From: Armatimonadota bacterium
GTDB lineage: Bacteria; Armatimonadota; UBA5829
Length of the DNA stretch: 52,974 nt
Direction: 5' to 3'
Assembly: GCA_023474015.1 (NCBI GenBank)
Contig: JAMCYN010000052.1
Span: 1 to 52,974, forward strand
The translations under genes and the position numbers were made by a program. Position 1 is the first letter of the stretch. Each line of letters opens with the position of its first letter. Below are positions 8,234 through 16,647 of the stretch, in pieces. Under the pieces are notes generated by a model. The model did not search any database and was not told the origin of the DNA. It saw only the letters and a program-made list of their open reading frames with translations.

Positions 8234-8971
8234 ATGGTTACGAGTATTGGAAAGAAAAGAGGCTTTACGCTTATCGAACTGCTGGTAGTGATTGCGATCA
8301 TCGCAGTACTGGCAGCCATCCTCTTCCCTGTCTTTGGGGCAGCCAGGGATAAAGCCAAACAATCGGCTTGCCTGTCGAATCTGAGGCAGATGGCGTCTGG
8401 GTTCAATCTGTATCTGGAGGATAACTCGGATTCCTGGCCCATGCTTTATTGGAGTTACCAGTGTCCCACCGGCTGGTTTCCGGTGGACGAGAACAAGCAG
8501 TACATCGGATGGGATCAGATGATCATGAGGTACGTCAAGAACCGGGCTGTGTTCATATGCCCCGGCAACCCCGTGTATTACTCTAACTCTGACCGTAAGT
8601 TCGTTCCATATAAGGTCACGAACTACATGTACAATCAGTATCTGGCCTGCACTAAGCAGGCGCAAGGGACCGGGAATGCCGCACATCCCAATGCGCCCCG
8701 CACGACTGCGAGTCTAACGAAACCCGCCAAGACGGTAGCAATCATGGATGGTGGGATGGATGACTGGGCGCGCACTTTCCTGTGTGGAAATGACGGGCAG
8801 AACCTCCCAAAGGGTGCACAGGGAGACAGGGCTGGTACCATCCCTCCTCAGATCAAGGTGACTCACAATCACGGCGGGCAGTTCATATTTGCCGATTGCC
8901 ATGTCTCATGGCTTAACGTGGGGCAGTGGAAACCTAGCATGTGGTACCCGATACCTGGTGTTGTGCCCTAG
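8234..8971 (+). CDS. Type II secretion-like pseudopilin (DUF1559/H-X9-DG type)
   Basis: ATG 8234 follows GAGGAGGGG and gives 245 residues starting with a short basic leader, then the prepilin cleavage site G/FTLIELLVV and a hydrophobic helix ending in AILFPVF. The next part, GAARDKAKQSACLSNLRQM, is the common Armatimonadota/Planctomycetes form. The C-terminus HNHGGQFIFADCHVSWL resembles the H-X9-DG motif but has Cys in place of the Gly of ADGH. Such pseudopilins occur in very large numbers in these phyla, and individual roles are not known; attachment to a secretion or surface-fibre system is likely. It follows the regulator gene by 36 bases and may share its transcript. Confidence 0.88.
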   Translation: MVTSIGKKRGFTLIELLVVIAIIAVLAAILFPVFGAARDKAKQSACLSNLRQMASGFNLYLEDNSDSWPMLYWSYQCPTGWFPVDENKQYIGWDQMIMRYVKNRAVFICPGNPVYYSNSDRKFVPYKVTNYMYNQYLACTKQAQGTGNAAHPNAPRTTASLTKPAKTVAIMDGGMDDWARTFLCGNDGQNLPKGAQGDRAGTIPPQIKVTHNHGGQFIFADCHVSWLNVGQWKPSMWYPIPGVVP

Positions 8972-9114
8972 ACGCGTTTAACTAGATACCTTGAACGGGG
9001 GTGATGCCTTAGAACGCTTGGACTATATCACGATTGTACCTATAGGTTAATTGCAAAGCCTGATAGGACACCGAGAACCAACACTTAAGACAGTTACGGA
9101 AGGAGTTAAGAAAG

Positions 9115-9843
9115 ATGAGAACAGTAGAGATGCGAACTAGATTGTTGTTGGTAGTGCTTGTGCTGGTGGCGCTGGTCGTAGTCCCGAGCGCATGTTCGGC
9201 GGCCAACCTGTTGACAAACCCTGGCTGGGAGTCAGGCGCCACGAACGTATGGCCGGGGAATCCTACTCCAGTTACGAATGACGGCTGGACCTACGTAAAG
9301 ACTGACGGTGATGGCTACTATTTCTGGAGAGAATCGGAACTCACTGGCTACAGCACGGGACCGTTGTATCACGACGGGGTGCAGGCCATGCGTGCTGAGT
9401 CGAACCTATTGCATAACCCAGTGGCCAACGAAATGCTGATCTATCAGGACGTGGCCGCGACACCCGGAGCTTCGTATGCGGCATCGGCCTGGATAGTGGC
9501 CACGGAAGACATTGCCGGATGGGGCTTCGGCGGATGGTCAGATGATTGGGCCGGCGTCATTGTCAAAGAGCTGAACGCTTCCGACGTCGTGGTAGATACA
9601 CATCAGGTCGGATTCACCACACCGTCCAGCGCCTATCGACAGGCCGCGATGACCTTTGGCACGACGGCCAATACGGTCAAGCTGCGCTACGAGATGCGGA
9701 CGCTCTTGCATAGCCATTGGAGTCAGGGCCATGTCACATACGACGATACCTCCCTTGCCATGGTTCCGGAGCCGTCCAGCCTGCTCGCTATTGCGTCCGG
9801 CGGAATTGGGCTTCTTGGGTTAGTTCGACGCCGGAGGGCCTAA
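9115..9843 (+). CDS. PEP-CTERM-anchored surface protein with carbohydrate-binding-like module
   Basis: The 242-residue protein has a signal peptide (RLLLVVLVLVALVVVPSACSA), a beta-rich module starting NLLTNPGWESG, and a C-terminal PEP-CTERM tail: VPEPSSLLAIASGG, a short hydrophobic stretch, and VRRRRA. PEP-CTERM proteins are cut and sorted by exosortase and end up on the surface or in exopolysaccharide. The module resembles the first domain of the neighbouring 1355-residue protein (NLLSEPGFEID, with ATYTASVWFTG matching ASYAASAWIVA), so the pair probably share a ligand. Start is ATG with AAGGAG nine bases upstream. Enzyme activity is not indicated. Confidence 0.88.
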   Translation: MRTVEMRTRLLLVVLVLVALVVVPSACSAANLLTNPGWESGATNVWPGNPTPVTNDGWTYVKTDGDGYYFWRESELTGYSTGPLYHDGVQAMRAESNLLHNPVANEMLIYQDVAATPGASYAASAWIVATEDIAGWGFGGWSDDWAGVIVKELNASDVVVDTHQVGFTTPSSAYRQAAMTFGTTANTVKLRYEMRTLLHSHWSQGHVTYDDTSLAMVPEPSSLLAIASGGIGLLGLVRRRRA

Positions 9844-9907
9844 GGGCTCACTGACTTACCTGGCTCCGAAATGACGCTTTGGTCGAACCGGGAGCCTGCT
9901 TCGAGCT

Positions 9908-9938
9908 TTCCACGGCGGGCCGCAAGCCCGCCGTGGAA
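9908..9938 (+). terminator. Hairpin, probable terminator
   Basis: A perfect 13-bp stem (TTCCACGGCGGGC and its complement) closes a 5-base loop, CGCAA, 64 bases after the PEP-CTERM gene. No T-tract follows, so it may act as a pause or mRNA-end-stabilising structure rather than a classic intrinsic terminator. Confidence 0.55.
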
Positions 9939-10045
9939 TCCTGCCCAGCCAGGAGGGCATTCAGTAAAACGGCTGGGGTGGCGCGTATCATCGAAGGAGC
10001 GGATCGAAGCATCCTAGATGAAGAGCACGAAAGGAGAACGAAACA

Positions 10046-11230
10046 ATGAGAACAGCAATGGTGTTGACGGCCTGTTTAGCGATGCTCATCGCGCTGGTCG
10101 TGACCCCGGTCGGCTCAGCGACGCTTGTTGGTCAATGGACTTTTGACCACTACAACTTTACCGGGCCGCTTGAGAACAAGGCTCCGGGCGTGAGCTGGTC
10201 CACGATGACATTCGGAGGAGACGGCAGCGCCAAAGTGTCGGATGGCGCCCTAGTCCTGCCAAGGTGGCTGGATGTGAATAGCGGCATGTACATGAATTGC
10301 TTCGCGTACTCGATGCTCAGGACCGATCTCGGACCCAGCGGCTATTTCCAAAACAGTACCCAGGTGATCTGGATGAAGTGGCCCGGTTTCGATCCGGGTT
10401 ACTGGGGCCGAATCGCCAGAATATCCAAGTATCCGAGTGACGAGTGGAATCCTCCCATCGAGAAAGCTGGAGAGGCCATGGGTTACCTGGACAGCACTTT
10501 TGCGGACAGCAAGTGGGGCGGCTTTCACATGTGGGAACAGATCCTGAACGGCAGCTTAGTAACCCAGCCTCAGTGGATCAGGCCGCAGGCCACCCTACCG
10601 ACAATGCCAACCGACAAGTGGGTGAAGCTTGCCCTGGTCATCCAGATAGTCAATCCCACCACCTGGCAGTATTCAATGTACGGAGACTTTGGAAGTGGGC
10701 TGGCGCAGCTCGGCATTACCAGACAGTTCGATCGCGCCACGTGGTCCTGGGTTAGTTCCTTTGGGCAGTACGGCAGCAATTGCCTGGAGGATCCCGCAGG
10801 CGGACCGCGATATGATGGCTTCGGTCTTATGGAGCAGTTCGATTGGGCCACGCCTCAGTCGCCCGGCCAGATAGAGTTCGACGAGGCGCGGGTCTACAGC
10901 GGCGCAATGACGCAGGCCGAGATTGCCGATCTCAAGCCGGCGGTGGGACCCGCGGTCGGCACAAGTATCAAGAGCCTGTATGATCCCCTGGCGCAAGCTG
11001 CCGCCGCCGCGCTTGATTGGACGCTGTGGGGAAAAGCCATCGCTCTCGACCCACCTGACGCTGACAACTTCATGCTCGATGACGGCAGCGGCAAGACAGC
11101 GCAAGTTCACTATGCGGCTCACGGTCTTGTGGGCGATGGTACCGAATATGTGTCAGTGCGCGGCAGCCTTGAATACAATGAACTCGGCGGCCCGGTTCTA
11201 CACGCCGGGAGCTTGAAGATTCAGAACTAG
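10046..11230 (+). CDS. Secreted LamG-like (concanavalin-type) protein with C-terminal OB-like module
   Basis: The start ATG has AAAGGAG eight bases upstream. A signal peptide (MVLTACLAMLIALVVTPVGSA) leads to a 394-residue protein. Residues about 26-305 form a concanavalin/LamG-like module (LVGQWTFDHYNFTGPLENKA, IEFDEARVYSGAMTQAEI). Residues about 310-394 form a small beta domain (VGTSIKSLYDP, WTLWGKAIAL, FMLDDGSGKTAQVHYAAHG, EYVSVRGSLE) that resembles an OB-fold. Both modules recur in the same order at the C-terminus of the next gene product (residues about 998-1355 there). Likely role: binding or displaying glycan outside the cell. No catalytic motif is seen. Confidence 0.8.
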   Translation: MRTAMVLTACLAMLIALVVTPVGSATLVGQWTFDHYNFTGPLENKAPGVSWSTMTFGGDGSAKVSDGALVLPRWLDVNSGMYMNCFAYSMLRTDLGPSGYFQNSTQVIWMKWPGFDPGYWGRIARISKYPSDEWNPPIEKAGEAMGYLDSTFADSKWGGFHMWEQILNGSLVTQPQWIRPQATLPTMPTDKWVKLALVIQIVNPTTWQYSMYGDFGSGLAQLGITRQFDRATWSWVSSFGQYGSNCLEDPAGGPRYDGFGLMEQFDWATPQSPGQIEFDEARVYSGAMTQAEIADLKPAVGPAVGTSIKSLYDPLAQAAAAALDWTLWGKAIALDPPDADNFMLDDGSGKTAQVHYAAHGLVGDGTEYVSVRGSLEYNELGGPVLHAGSLKIQN

Positions 11231-11428
11231 GCACGCGCTCATAAACTGCTATTGAAGATGTTGAAGACGGAGTAGCTTCGCAAGTTCAAGTGGCCGGATA
11301 GAAATATCAGGCGGGGCGCTCCGTTTTCAGCAATATTGCGCGTGCGCGATTCAAGCAACGCATTGGTCGTTGCGGTTTGACGGGCTAGTTGGTTTCGGGT
11401 GGGCCGGGTTGGCGAGGAGTAGGATGAA

Positions 11429-14400
11429 GTGAACGTAAAACTGAGTTTCCAAGCGGTGACGGTGTTGCTTTGCGTTGCTGCAATACTTGGCGCATCGTGC
11501 ACGTGTTCGGCGGTAAACCTACTCTCGGAACCTGGATTTGAGATTGATGGCACACAAACAGGTTACTGGTTCGACAATACCACGTACTTTGACAACAATT
11601 CCCCGACTCTGTGGGTAGGGCAAAACATCTACCCTGAGTCGAGGGCGTCGACATGGGCGACTCCTCAATACCACTCCGGCAGTCAGGCGCTGCAACTGGC
11701 TTATGCCTGGGGCAATGCCGATTGCTACGCTACTCAGACCGTGGCGGTCGCGCCGAGCGCGACTTATACCGCATCGGTATGGTTCACAGGTAGTTGGGAC
11801 CTCAACCCGAACGACAATCCCACCTCCGCATGGGGTATTAATGCCAACCAGAAAGCCGCGCTGACCGTGCAGCAGTTTGATTCCGCCGGCAATGCCATCG
11901 GGTCCCAGACCAAAGTTTACGCGAATGTCAGCTCCCCAGGCGTCTGTGTAAACAACTGGCAGCAGTTGACCTACACCTTCTCCACCGGCGCTTCAACCGC
12001 CAAAGTGGCAATCGGAGGCTGGACGCATCTTATAGACGGCTACAGCCCGAACCTGGGCCGCGCGATATTTGACGACTTTGTTCTCGATGGTCCGCCTGCT
12101 CCAGGTCCCTCAACCGGGGGCGCGCCCTTGCTCCCGCAGTTCAGAGGCGCGGACCTGACGGGAGGCGTCTACCAGTGGCCCTTCATGCCGGCGTACTGGA
12201 ACACCGCGATCTGGCCGGGCAACAAGACCGCCAAGGACGAAGTCAACGCGTATATGGAACGCCTGAAAGCATCGGGCTTCAACGCCATTCGGGTGATGCT
12301 CTTCACCGACGCAAACCCCAACCTGCCGTGGGACGCGCAAATGCAACAGAACCTGTGCGAGTATATCACCATGGCCGAAGAGCACGGCCTGAAGATATAC
12401 TTCTATCTATCCATTACCAGCCCAGCCTACAACGACGGCATTCCCAGCGACCAAGGGGTAATTTGGCCGGACGGCACTGTGCCGAGCCCTTGTCTATCGA
12501 CAAAAAGCGACAACCCTGCGCTCTACAATGCCGTTATCGCTCACGCCAAAGTCTGCGTCGACAGGACTGTCGGCTATGTGGCCATGCACAAACCGGCAAG
12601 CTCGGCGATAATCGGGTGGAGTGTGGGCTTCGACGAAAGACCGTATCAGTTGTGTAACATAGACTACATTAAAGACATGACCACTTACGTCAAGCAGGTC
12701 GATCCTTATCACCCAGTTGGCATCGAGCACAAGTGCTGGGCGCTGTCGAACGGGCAGCTCTATCTGTTGCCGAACGCCCCCGGATACAGCGATCCCGAAA
12801 TCACTTCCCACAACGTTTACAATTACCTCGACTTCATCGGGATGGCTGACTACGACCTCGATACCGGCGTTGAACGTATTGGGCCCTATCCCTTTGCGAC
12901 CAAGTTCCTGCCCCAGTTGACCGCGCAGAATCTGAATCACAAGCCGGTGATTCTCGAGGAATACGGTGTTGATAGTGCCACCGACTGGAGCGAAAGCTAC
13001 GGCAGTGGCCTAAACATGCTTGAGAGTGCCAGGGGCGCTTATCTATTGCAGCGGGTAAATTCCAACTGCGGAGTCGCCTCGGACGTTCAAGGTACGTTCC
13101 TCTGGGATGCGCACGTGAGCTGGGACGAGAGGCCTCCCATCAACCAATATTCGGTATTTAAGGCAGATCACTCGCAGCCGTACTATATCGGGTCTCCGCA
13201 CCTGGACACGAAGGTGCTGATGGAGCGATTTTGGTCTCACGCGTGGGCCAGTTATACTTTTGATGACATATGTACCACCACGACGGCAACAGACGGGGAG
13301 GGCAGCTTCGATTTGACCCTGCGCAACGGGGCTGCTAAAGCGGCCGGAAGAACGGGCAAGGGGCTGCTACTGAACGGCGTGAACGCGTATGCCTCCAAGT
13401 CCTACGATCCGTCCATGAATCAACAGTATCTGTATTTCCAGGCATGGGTCAATTCAAGCGCGTGGCAGAACGGTGGCATCGTTTCCAGATACGGCTCTTG
13501 GACAATCCAGATGGGCGGTGACGGCAAACTGCACATCTGGGCGAATACCGGTTCCGGCTGGGCAGGCAAGCTGGACTCAACCGGGACGCTTCCCATCGGC
13601 ACGTGGACGCGGGTGGCAGTCACATACGATGGCAGATACTGGCGCATTTACTTCAATGGAACGCTGGACAGCTCCGCTCAAGACTTGGGTATGCTGGTCG
13701 CCAATACAGCGGACCTGTGTATAGGATCGAACGGATCGTCTACGCCACTTTACTTTGCCGGCGGGATTGACGAGGTGCAGATATGTCCCATCCCAGGGCC
13801 TCTGGTCCGTTTTAAGTGCGACGAAACCGGCGGGTCCACGCTTTCCGATTGTTCAGGCAACGGCCTCAACGCGACTCTTTACGGCGGCTATGATCGTAAC
13901 ACGGCACAGGTCCTTCCGGACGGAAACACTATCAGCTTCAACGGCGCCACGGGTTACGCCACTGTCCCCGACACCGCGAACAAGACGACCGGCTGCATAG
14001 GCCTCGATTTCTATGTCTACCCACGCGACACGACATCGCTGCAATATGTCTTGAGCCAGGGAGAGCAAACATCGGGTTCAGGCTGGGGCATTTACATACT
14101 TAACGGCGAGTTGTGTTTTGCCGTGAATACCGATACTGTGAGCAACGGATACGATGTGGTAATCAAGAGAGCTATTCCGGCTGCTAATACATGGTGTCAC
14201 GTGCGAGCCGGCTACGATGGCACAGTCGGCATCCTTTCCGTCAACGGTGATGAGTTCGACGCGGTCGGGTCGGGCCCGATTGTCTACAGAAACGCCGAGA
14301 ATATCACGCTCGGCAGGCTTGCATGCCCCGCCGGTTGGTACTATTTCAACGGAGCTCTTGACGAGGTGCAAGTCTACTCGACATTCATCAGCGGCGGCCA

Positions 14401-15496
14401 GCCGGCCATCGCTCCGACGCCGCCAAACCTGATCGGTCAATGGACATTCGACACCTGCGGTGGAACCGGGCCGCTTGAGAATAAGGCTGCCGGAGCCAAT
14501 TGGAGTCAAATGTTGCTCTCAGGCACAGGGGTCGCCGTGCGTGAAGGGGTTTTGGCGTTGCCTCGGTATCTGTCGGGCAGCACCTGGAAGCAGAGCTATG
14601 CCACCACGATGCTACAGACGGATTTGGGCCCGAAAGGCTACTCAAAGGACAATACGCAGGTCCTCTGGATCAAGTGGCCCGGCTTCGACCCATCGTTCTG
14701 GGGCAGGCTGACGAACGTTGGAAAGTTCCCCAGCAGCACATTCTCGCTCACTGCGCTGAAGTCGAGTGAGTCCATTATATTCCGGTCGGGCTTCGGCTGG
14801 GGAAGTTGCCGCGTGTGGGAGGATGTTTCAGGGGGCACGTTGGGCGTGCACACCGGCTGGTCGTATCTGGGCGGCGCGAACCCCCCTACGGACCGATTCA
14901 TAAAGATCGCACGGGTTCTAAGAATGGTTGACAGCACCAACTACCAACTGCAAATGTATTGGGACATAGGAGACTCGCAGGGGTTGGTAGCGTTGGGGAC
15001 TCCGGTGACTATCCCGGCTTCGCAGATAAACGCATTCGGGCAGTACGGCACGAATTGCCTCGCCGAGGCCTTGGGCGGCCTGCGGTATGATGGCCTGGGC
15101 CTGATGGAGCCGAGTAGCTGGGCAAATGTTCAATCGGAGGGCGAAATCGACTTTGACGAGGTCAGGCTCTACCAGGGTGCGTTGTCACAGGCCGAGCTTG
15201 GCGCACTCACTCCGTATGTGGTGTCGACAAGGCCCGCAGTCGGCACGAGCATCAAGAGCCTGTTCTCTCCTGTTGCGGCGACTGCCTCCTCCGAGTATGA
15301 CTGGGTGGTTTGGGGCAGGGTAACCGTGGTCGACCCCAATACCATTACTCTCAACGACGGCTCCGGTTCCACTTTGACGGTCCATGCCACCGGACACGGC
15401 CTTGTCGATGGCGAGTATGTCTCCGTTCGCGGCGCGCTTAACACAGTCGGCAATCCTCGCACGCTTGCTGCTACCAGCATAATTCGTCGAAACTAG
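11429..15496 (+). CDS. Large secreted multidomain protein: CBM-like, clan GH-A glycosidase-like barrel, LamG repeats, OB-like tail
   Basis: GTG 11429, with GAGGAG nine bases upstream, starts a 1355-residue protein. Order seen: signal peptide (1-28); beta-sandwich binding module starting NLLSEPGFEID (29-220); TIM-barrel-type catalytic region (about 230-595) with GFNAIRVMLF, GLKIYFYLSI and GWSVGFDERPY (Glu403 in the acid/base place, preceded by Asp where clan GH-A usually has Asn) and PVILEEYGV (Glu510/511 as nucleophile candidate); LamG 1 (603-787); LamG 2 (791-985); a further LamG-like module (998-1262); OB-like tail (1270-1355). It presumably binds and cuts an extracellular polysaccharide. 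GH family and substrate are uncertain; GH5- or GH42-related is likeliest. Confidence 0.8.
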   Translation: MNVKLSFQAVTVLLCVAAILGASCTCSAVNLLSEPGFEIDGTQTGYWFDNTTYFDNNSPTLWVGQNIYPESRASTWATPQYHSGSQALQLAYAWGNADCYATQTVAVAPSATYTASVWFTGSWDLNPNDNPTSAWGINANQKAALTVQQFDSAGNAIGSQTKVYANVSSPGVCVNNWQQLTYTFSTGASTAKVAIGGWTHLIDGYSPNLGRAIFDDFVLDGPPAPGPSTGGAPLLPQFRGADLTGGVYQWPFMPAYWNTAIWPGNKTAKDEVNAYMERLKASGFNAIRVMLFTDANPNLPWDAQMQQNLCEYITMAEEHGLKIYFYLSITSPAYNDGIPSDQGVIWPDGTVPSPCLSTKSDNPALYNAVIAHAKVCVDRTVGYVAMHKPASSAIIGWSVGFDERPYQLCNIDYIKDMTTYVKQVDPYHPVGIEHKCWALSNGQLYLLPNAPGYSDPEITSHNVYNYLDFIGMADYDLDTGVERIGPYPFATKFLPQLTAQNLNHKPVILEEYGVDSATDWSESYGSGLNMLESARGAYLLQRVNSNCGVASDVQGTFLWDAHVSWDERPPINQYSVFKADHSQPYYIGSPHLDTKVLMERFWSHAWASYTFDDICTTTTATDGEGSFDLTLRNGAAKAAGRTGKGLLLNGVNAYASKSYDPSMNQQYLYFQAWVNSSAWQNGGIVSRYGSWTIQMGGDGKLHIWANTGSGWAGKLDSTGTLPIGTWTRVAVTYDGRYWRIYFNGTLDSSAQDLGMLVANTADLCIGSNGSSTPLYFAGGIDEVQICPIPGPLVRFKCDETGGSTLSDCSGNGLNATLYGGYDRNTAQVLPDGNTISFNGATGYATVPDTANKTTGCIGLDFYVYPRDTTSLQYVLSQGEQTSGSGWGIYILNGELCFAVNTDTVSNGYDVVIKRAIPAANTWCHVRAGYDGTVGILSVNGDEFDAVGSGPIVYRNAENITLGRLACPAGWYYFNGALDEVQVYSTFISGGQPAIAPTPPNLIGQWTFDTCGGTGPLENKAAGANWSQMLLSGTGVAVREGVLALPRYLSGSTWKQSYATTMLQTDLGPKGYSKDNTQVLWIKWPGFDPSFWGRLTNVGKFPSSTFSLTALKSSESIIFRSGFGWGSCRVWEDVSGGTLGVHTGWSYLGGANPPTDRFIKIARVLRMVDSTNYQLQMYWDIGDSQGLVALGTPVTIPASQINAFGQYGTNCLAEALGGLRYDGLGLMEPSSWANVQSEGEIDFDEVRLYQGALSQAELGALTPYVVSTRPAVGTSIKSLFSPVAATASSEYDWVVWGRVTVVDPNTITLNDGSGSTLTVHATGHGLVDGEYVSVRGALNTVGNPRTLAATSIIRRN

Positions 15497-15613
15497 CTTG
15501 CATTATTCGATCAATGGAAGGGAAAGAGGGGTTAGGAGATGTAAATATAGCAATTCTGGGCTTTGGTAATACCATTTTGCTTTTCTTGTCAGTAGATCAA
15601 GGAGGAATGGGAA

Positions 15614-16331
15614 ATGGTTGCACGTCTGTCTGGCCGGACGAATGGTCGGAGCCTCGTAATTGCTTTACTCACTCTTGTCACTATTGCTATGTCCGATTCC
15701 GGGACCGCTGGTTCGCCTAAAATGCGATGAGTCCAACGGCTCCACCTTGTTGGACAGCTCGGGTAACGGGCTAAGCGCGACGCTCTACGGCGGCTATGAC
15801 AGGACCATTGATCAGGCGCTGCCGGATGGCTATGCCATCAACTTCAACGGGACCACCGGCTATGCGACGGTCTCGAACACCTCGAATAAGACAACAGGCA
15901 GCACTGGTGTTGATTTCTGGACGTATCCGCAGGAGAGCAGCCCGGCTTCTTTCGAGTATGTCATCAGCCAGGGCAAACAGGGCGCTTACGGCTCCGGGTG
16001 GGGTTTGTACATCTGGAACGGCTTACTGTACTTTGAGATGTACACGAATACTGACGGCGACGGGCATGACGTTGTTGTCAGCAAGTCAATTCCGGCGGAA
16101 AATCAGTGGTGCCACGAGCGAGCCGACTACGACGGTACCACGGCCAGGCTCTCAATAGATGGCAACAGCAGTTGGTCGACGCCTGGTTCCCCATACGATG
16201 GTCCGATAGTCTATCAGAATAGCGAAAGCATTACACTCGGCAGGCTTGCATACCCGAGCGGCTGGTACTATTTCGACGGGGCGCTCCACGAAGTTGAGAT
16301 ATACTCGACCCCGTTCGAGGCTCCATGGTAA
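15614..16331 (+). pseudogene. LamG-domain secreted protein with a frame disruption
   Basis: ATG 15614, seven bases after GGAGGA, begins a good signal peptide (RSLVIALLTLVTIAMS) but that frame ends at a TGA at 15728-15730. The LamG domain lies in another frame, open from 15660 to 16331 (PIPGPLVRLKCDESNGSTLL, SGNGLSATLYGGYDR, DGALHEVEIYST), needing a +1 shift near 15685-15700. It is a diverged copy of LamG 2 of the preceding gene (PIPGPLVRFKCDETGGSTL). The frame break sits where the homology begins. Options: a pseudogene, a sequencing error, or translation from TTG 15660, which has GGAG eight bases upstream but would give a short leader (LYSLLSLLLC) without a basic end. Confidence 0.65.
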
Positions 16332-16348
16332 ATAGATCATAATGTTAA

Positions 16349-16384
16349 TGGGTTGTCCCGGCCAGGCTCGTCCGGGACAACCCA
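16349..16384 (+). terminator. Hairpin, probable terminator
   Basis: A perfect 13-bp stem starting TGGGTTGTCCCGG (16349-16361) pairs with 16372-16384 around a 10-base loop, just after the LamG gene. No T-tract follows. It separates the LamG cluster from the DUF3604 transcript. Confidence 0.6.
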
Positions 16385-16508
16385 ATAACCTCTCCGTGCA
16401 GCACCTAGTGTTAAAATCTAACATTGCCCGTGCATCAGGATGGCTGACCGCGTCCTCCCGGTAGATTACGTATTTCCAAACCACGAAGGATTATGTGAGT
16501 TATTCCCC

Positions 16509-16537
16509 TTGACAGTGGCCCATACCTGGGCTATCAT
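16509..16537 (+). promoter_or_regulatory. Sigma70-type promoter before the DUF3604 gene
   Basis: TTGACA (16509-16514), 17-base spacer, TATCAT (16532-16537), about 110 bases before the ATG at 16648. The -10 box is the same as at the two DeoR-operator promoters and ATGTGT follows, but the palindrome is absent. The remainder of the 16332-16647 gap holds only the hairpin at 16349 and no gene I can support. Confidence 0.6.
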
Positions 16538-16647
16538 GTCTAACATGTGTGGTGTCATATCTCACGCAATAACACATCAGAGGCGCTTTATCAGACGCCC
16601 TCGTCGCGCATTACCGGCAAGACAAATCATGAAAGAGGTCATTCTGT

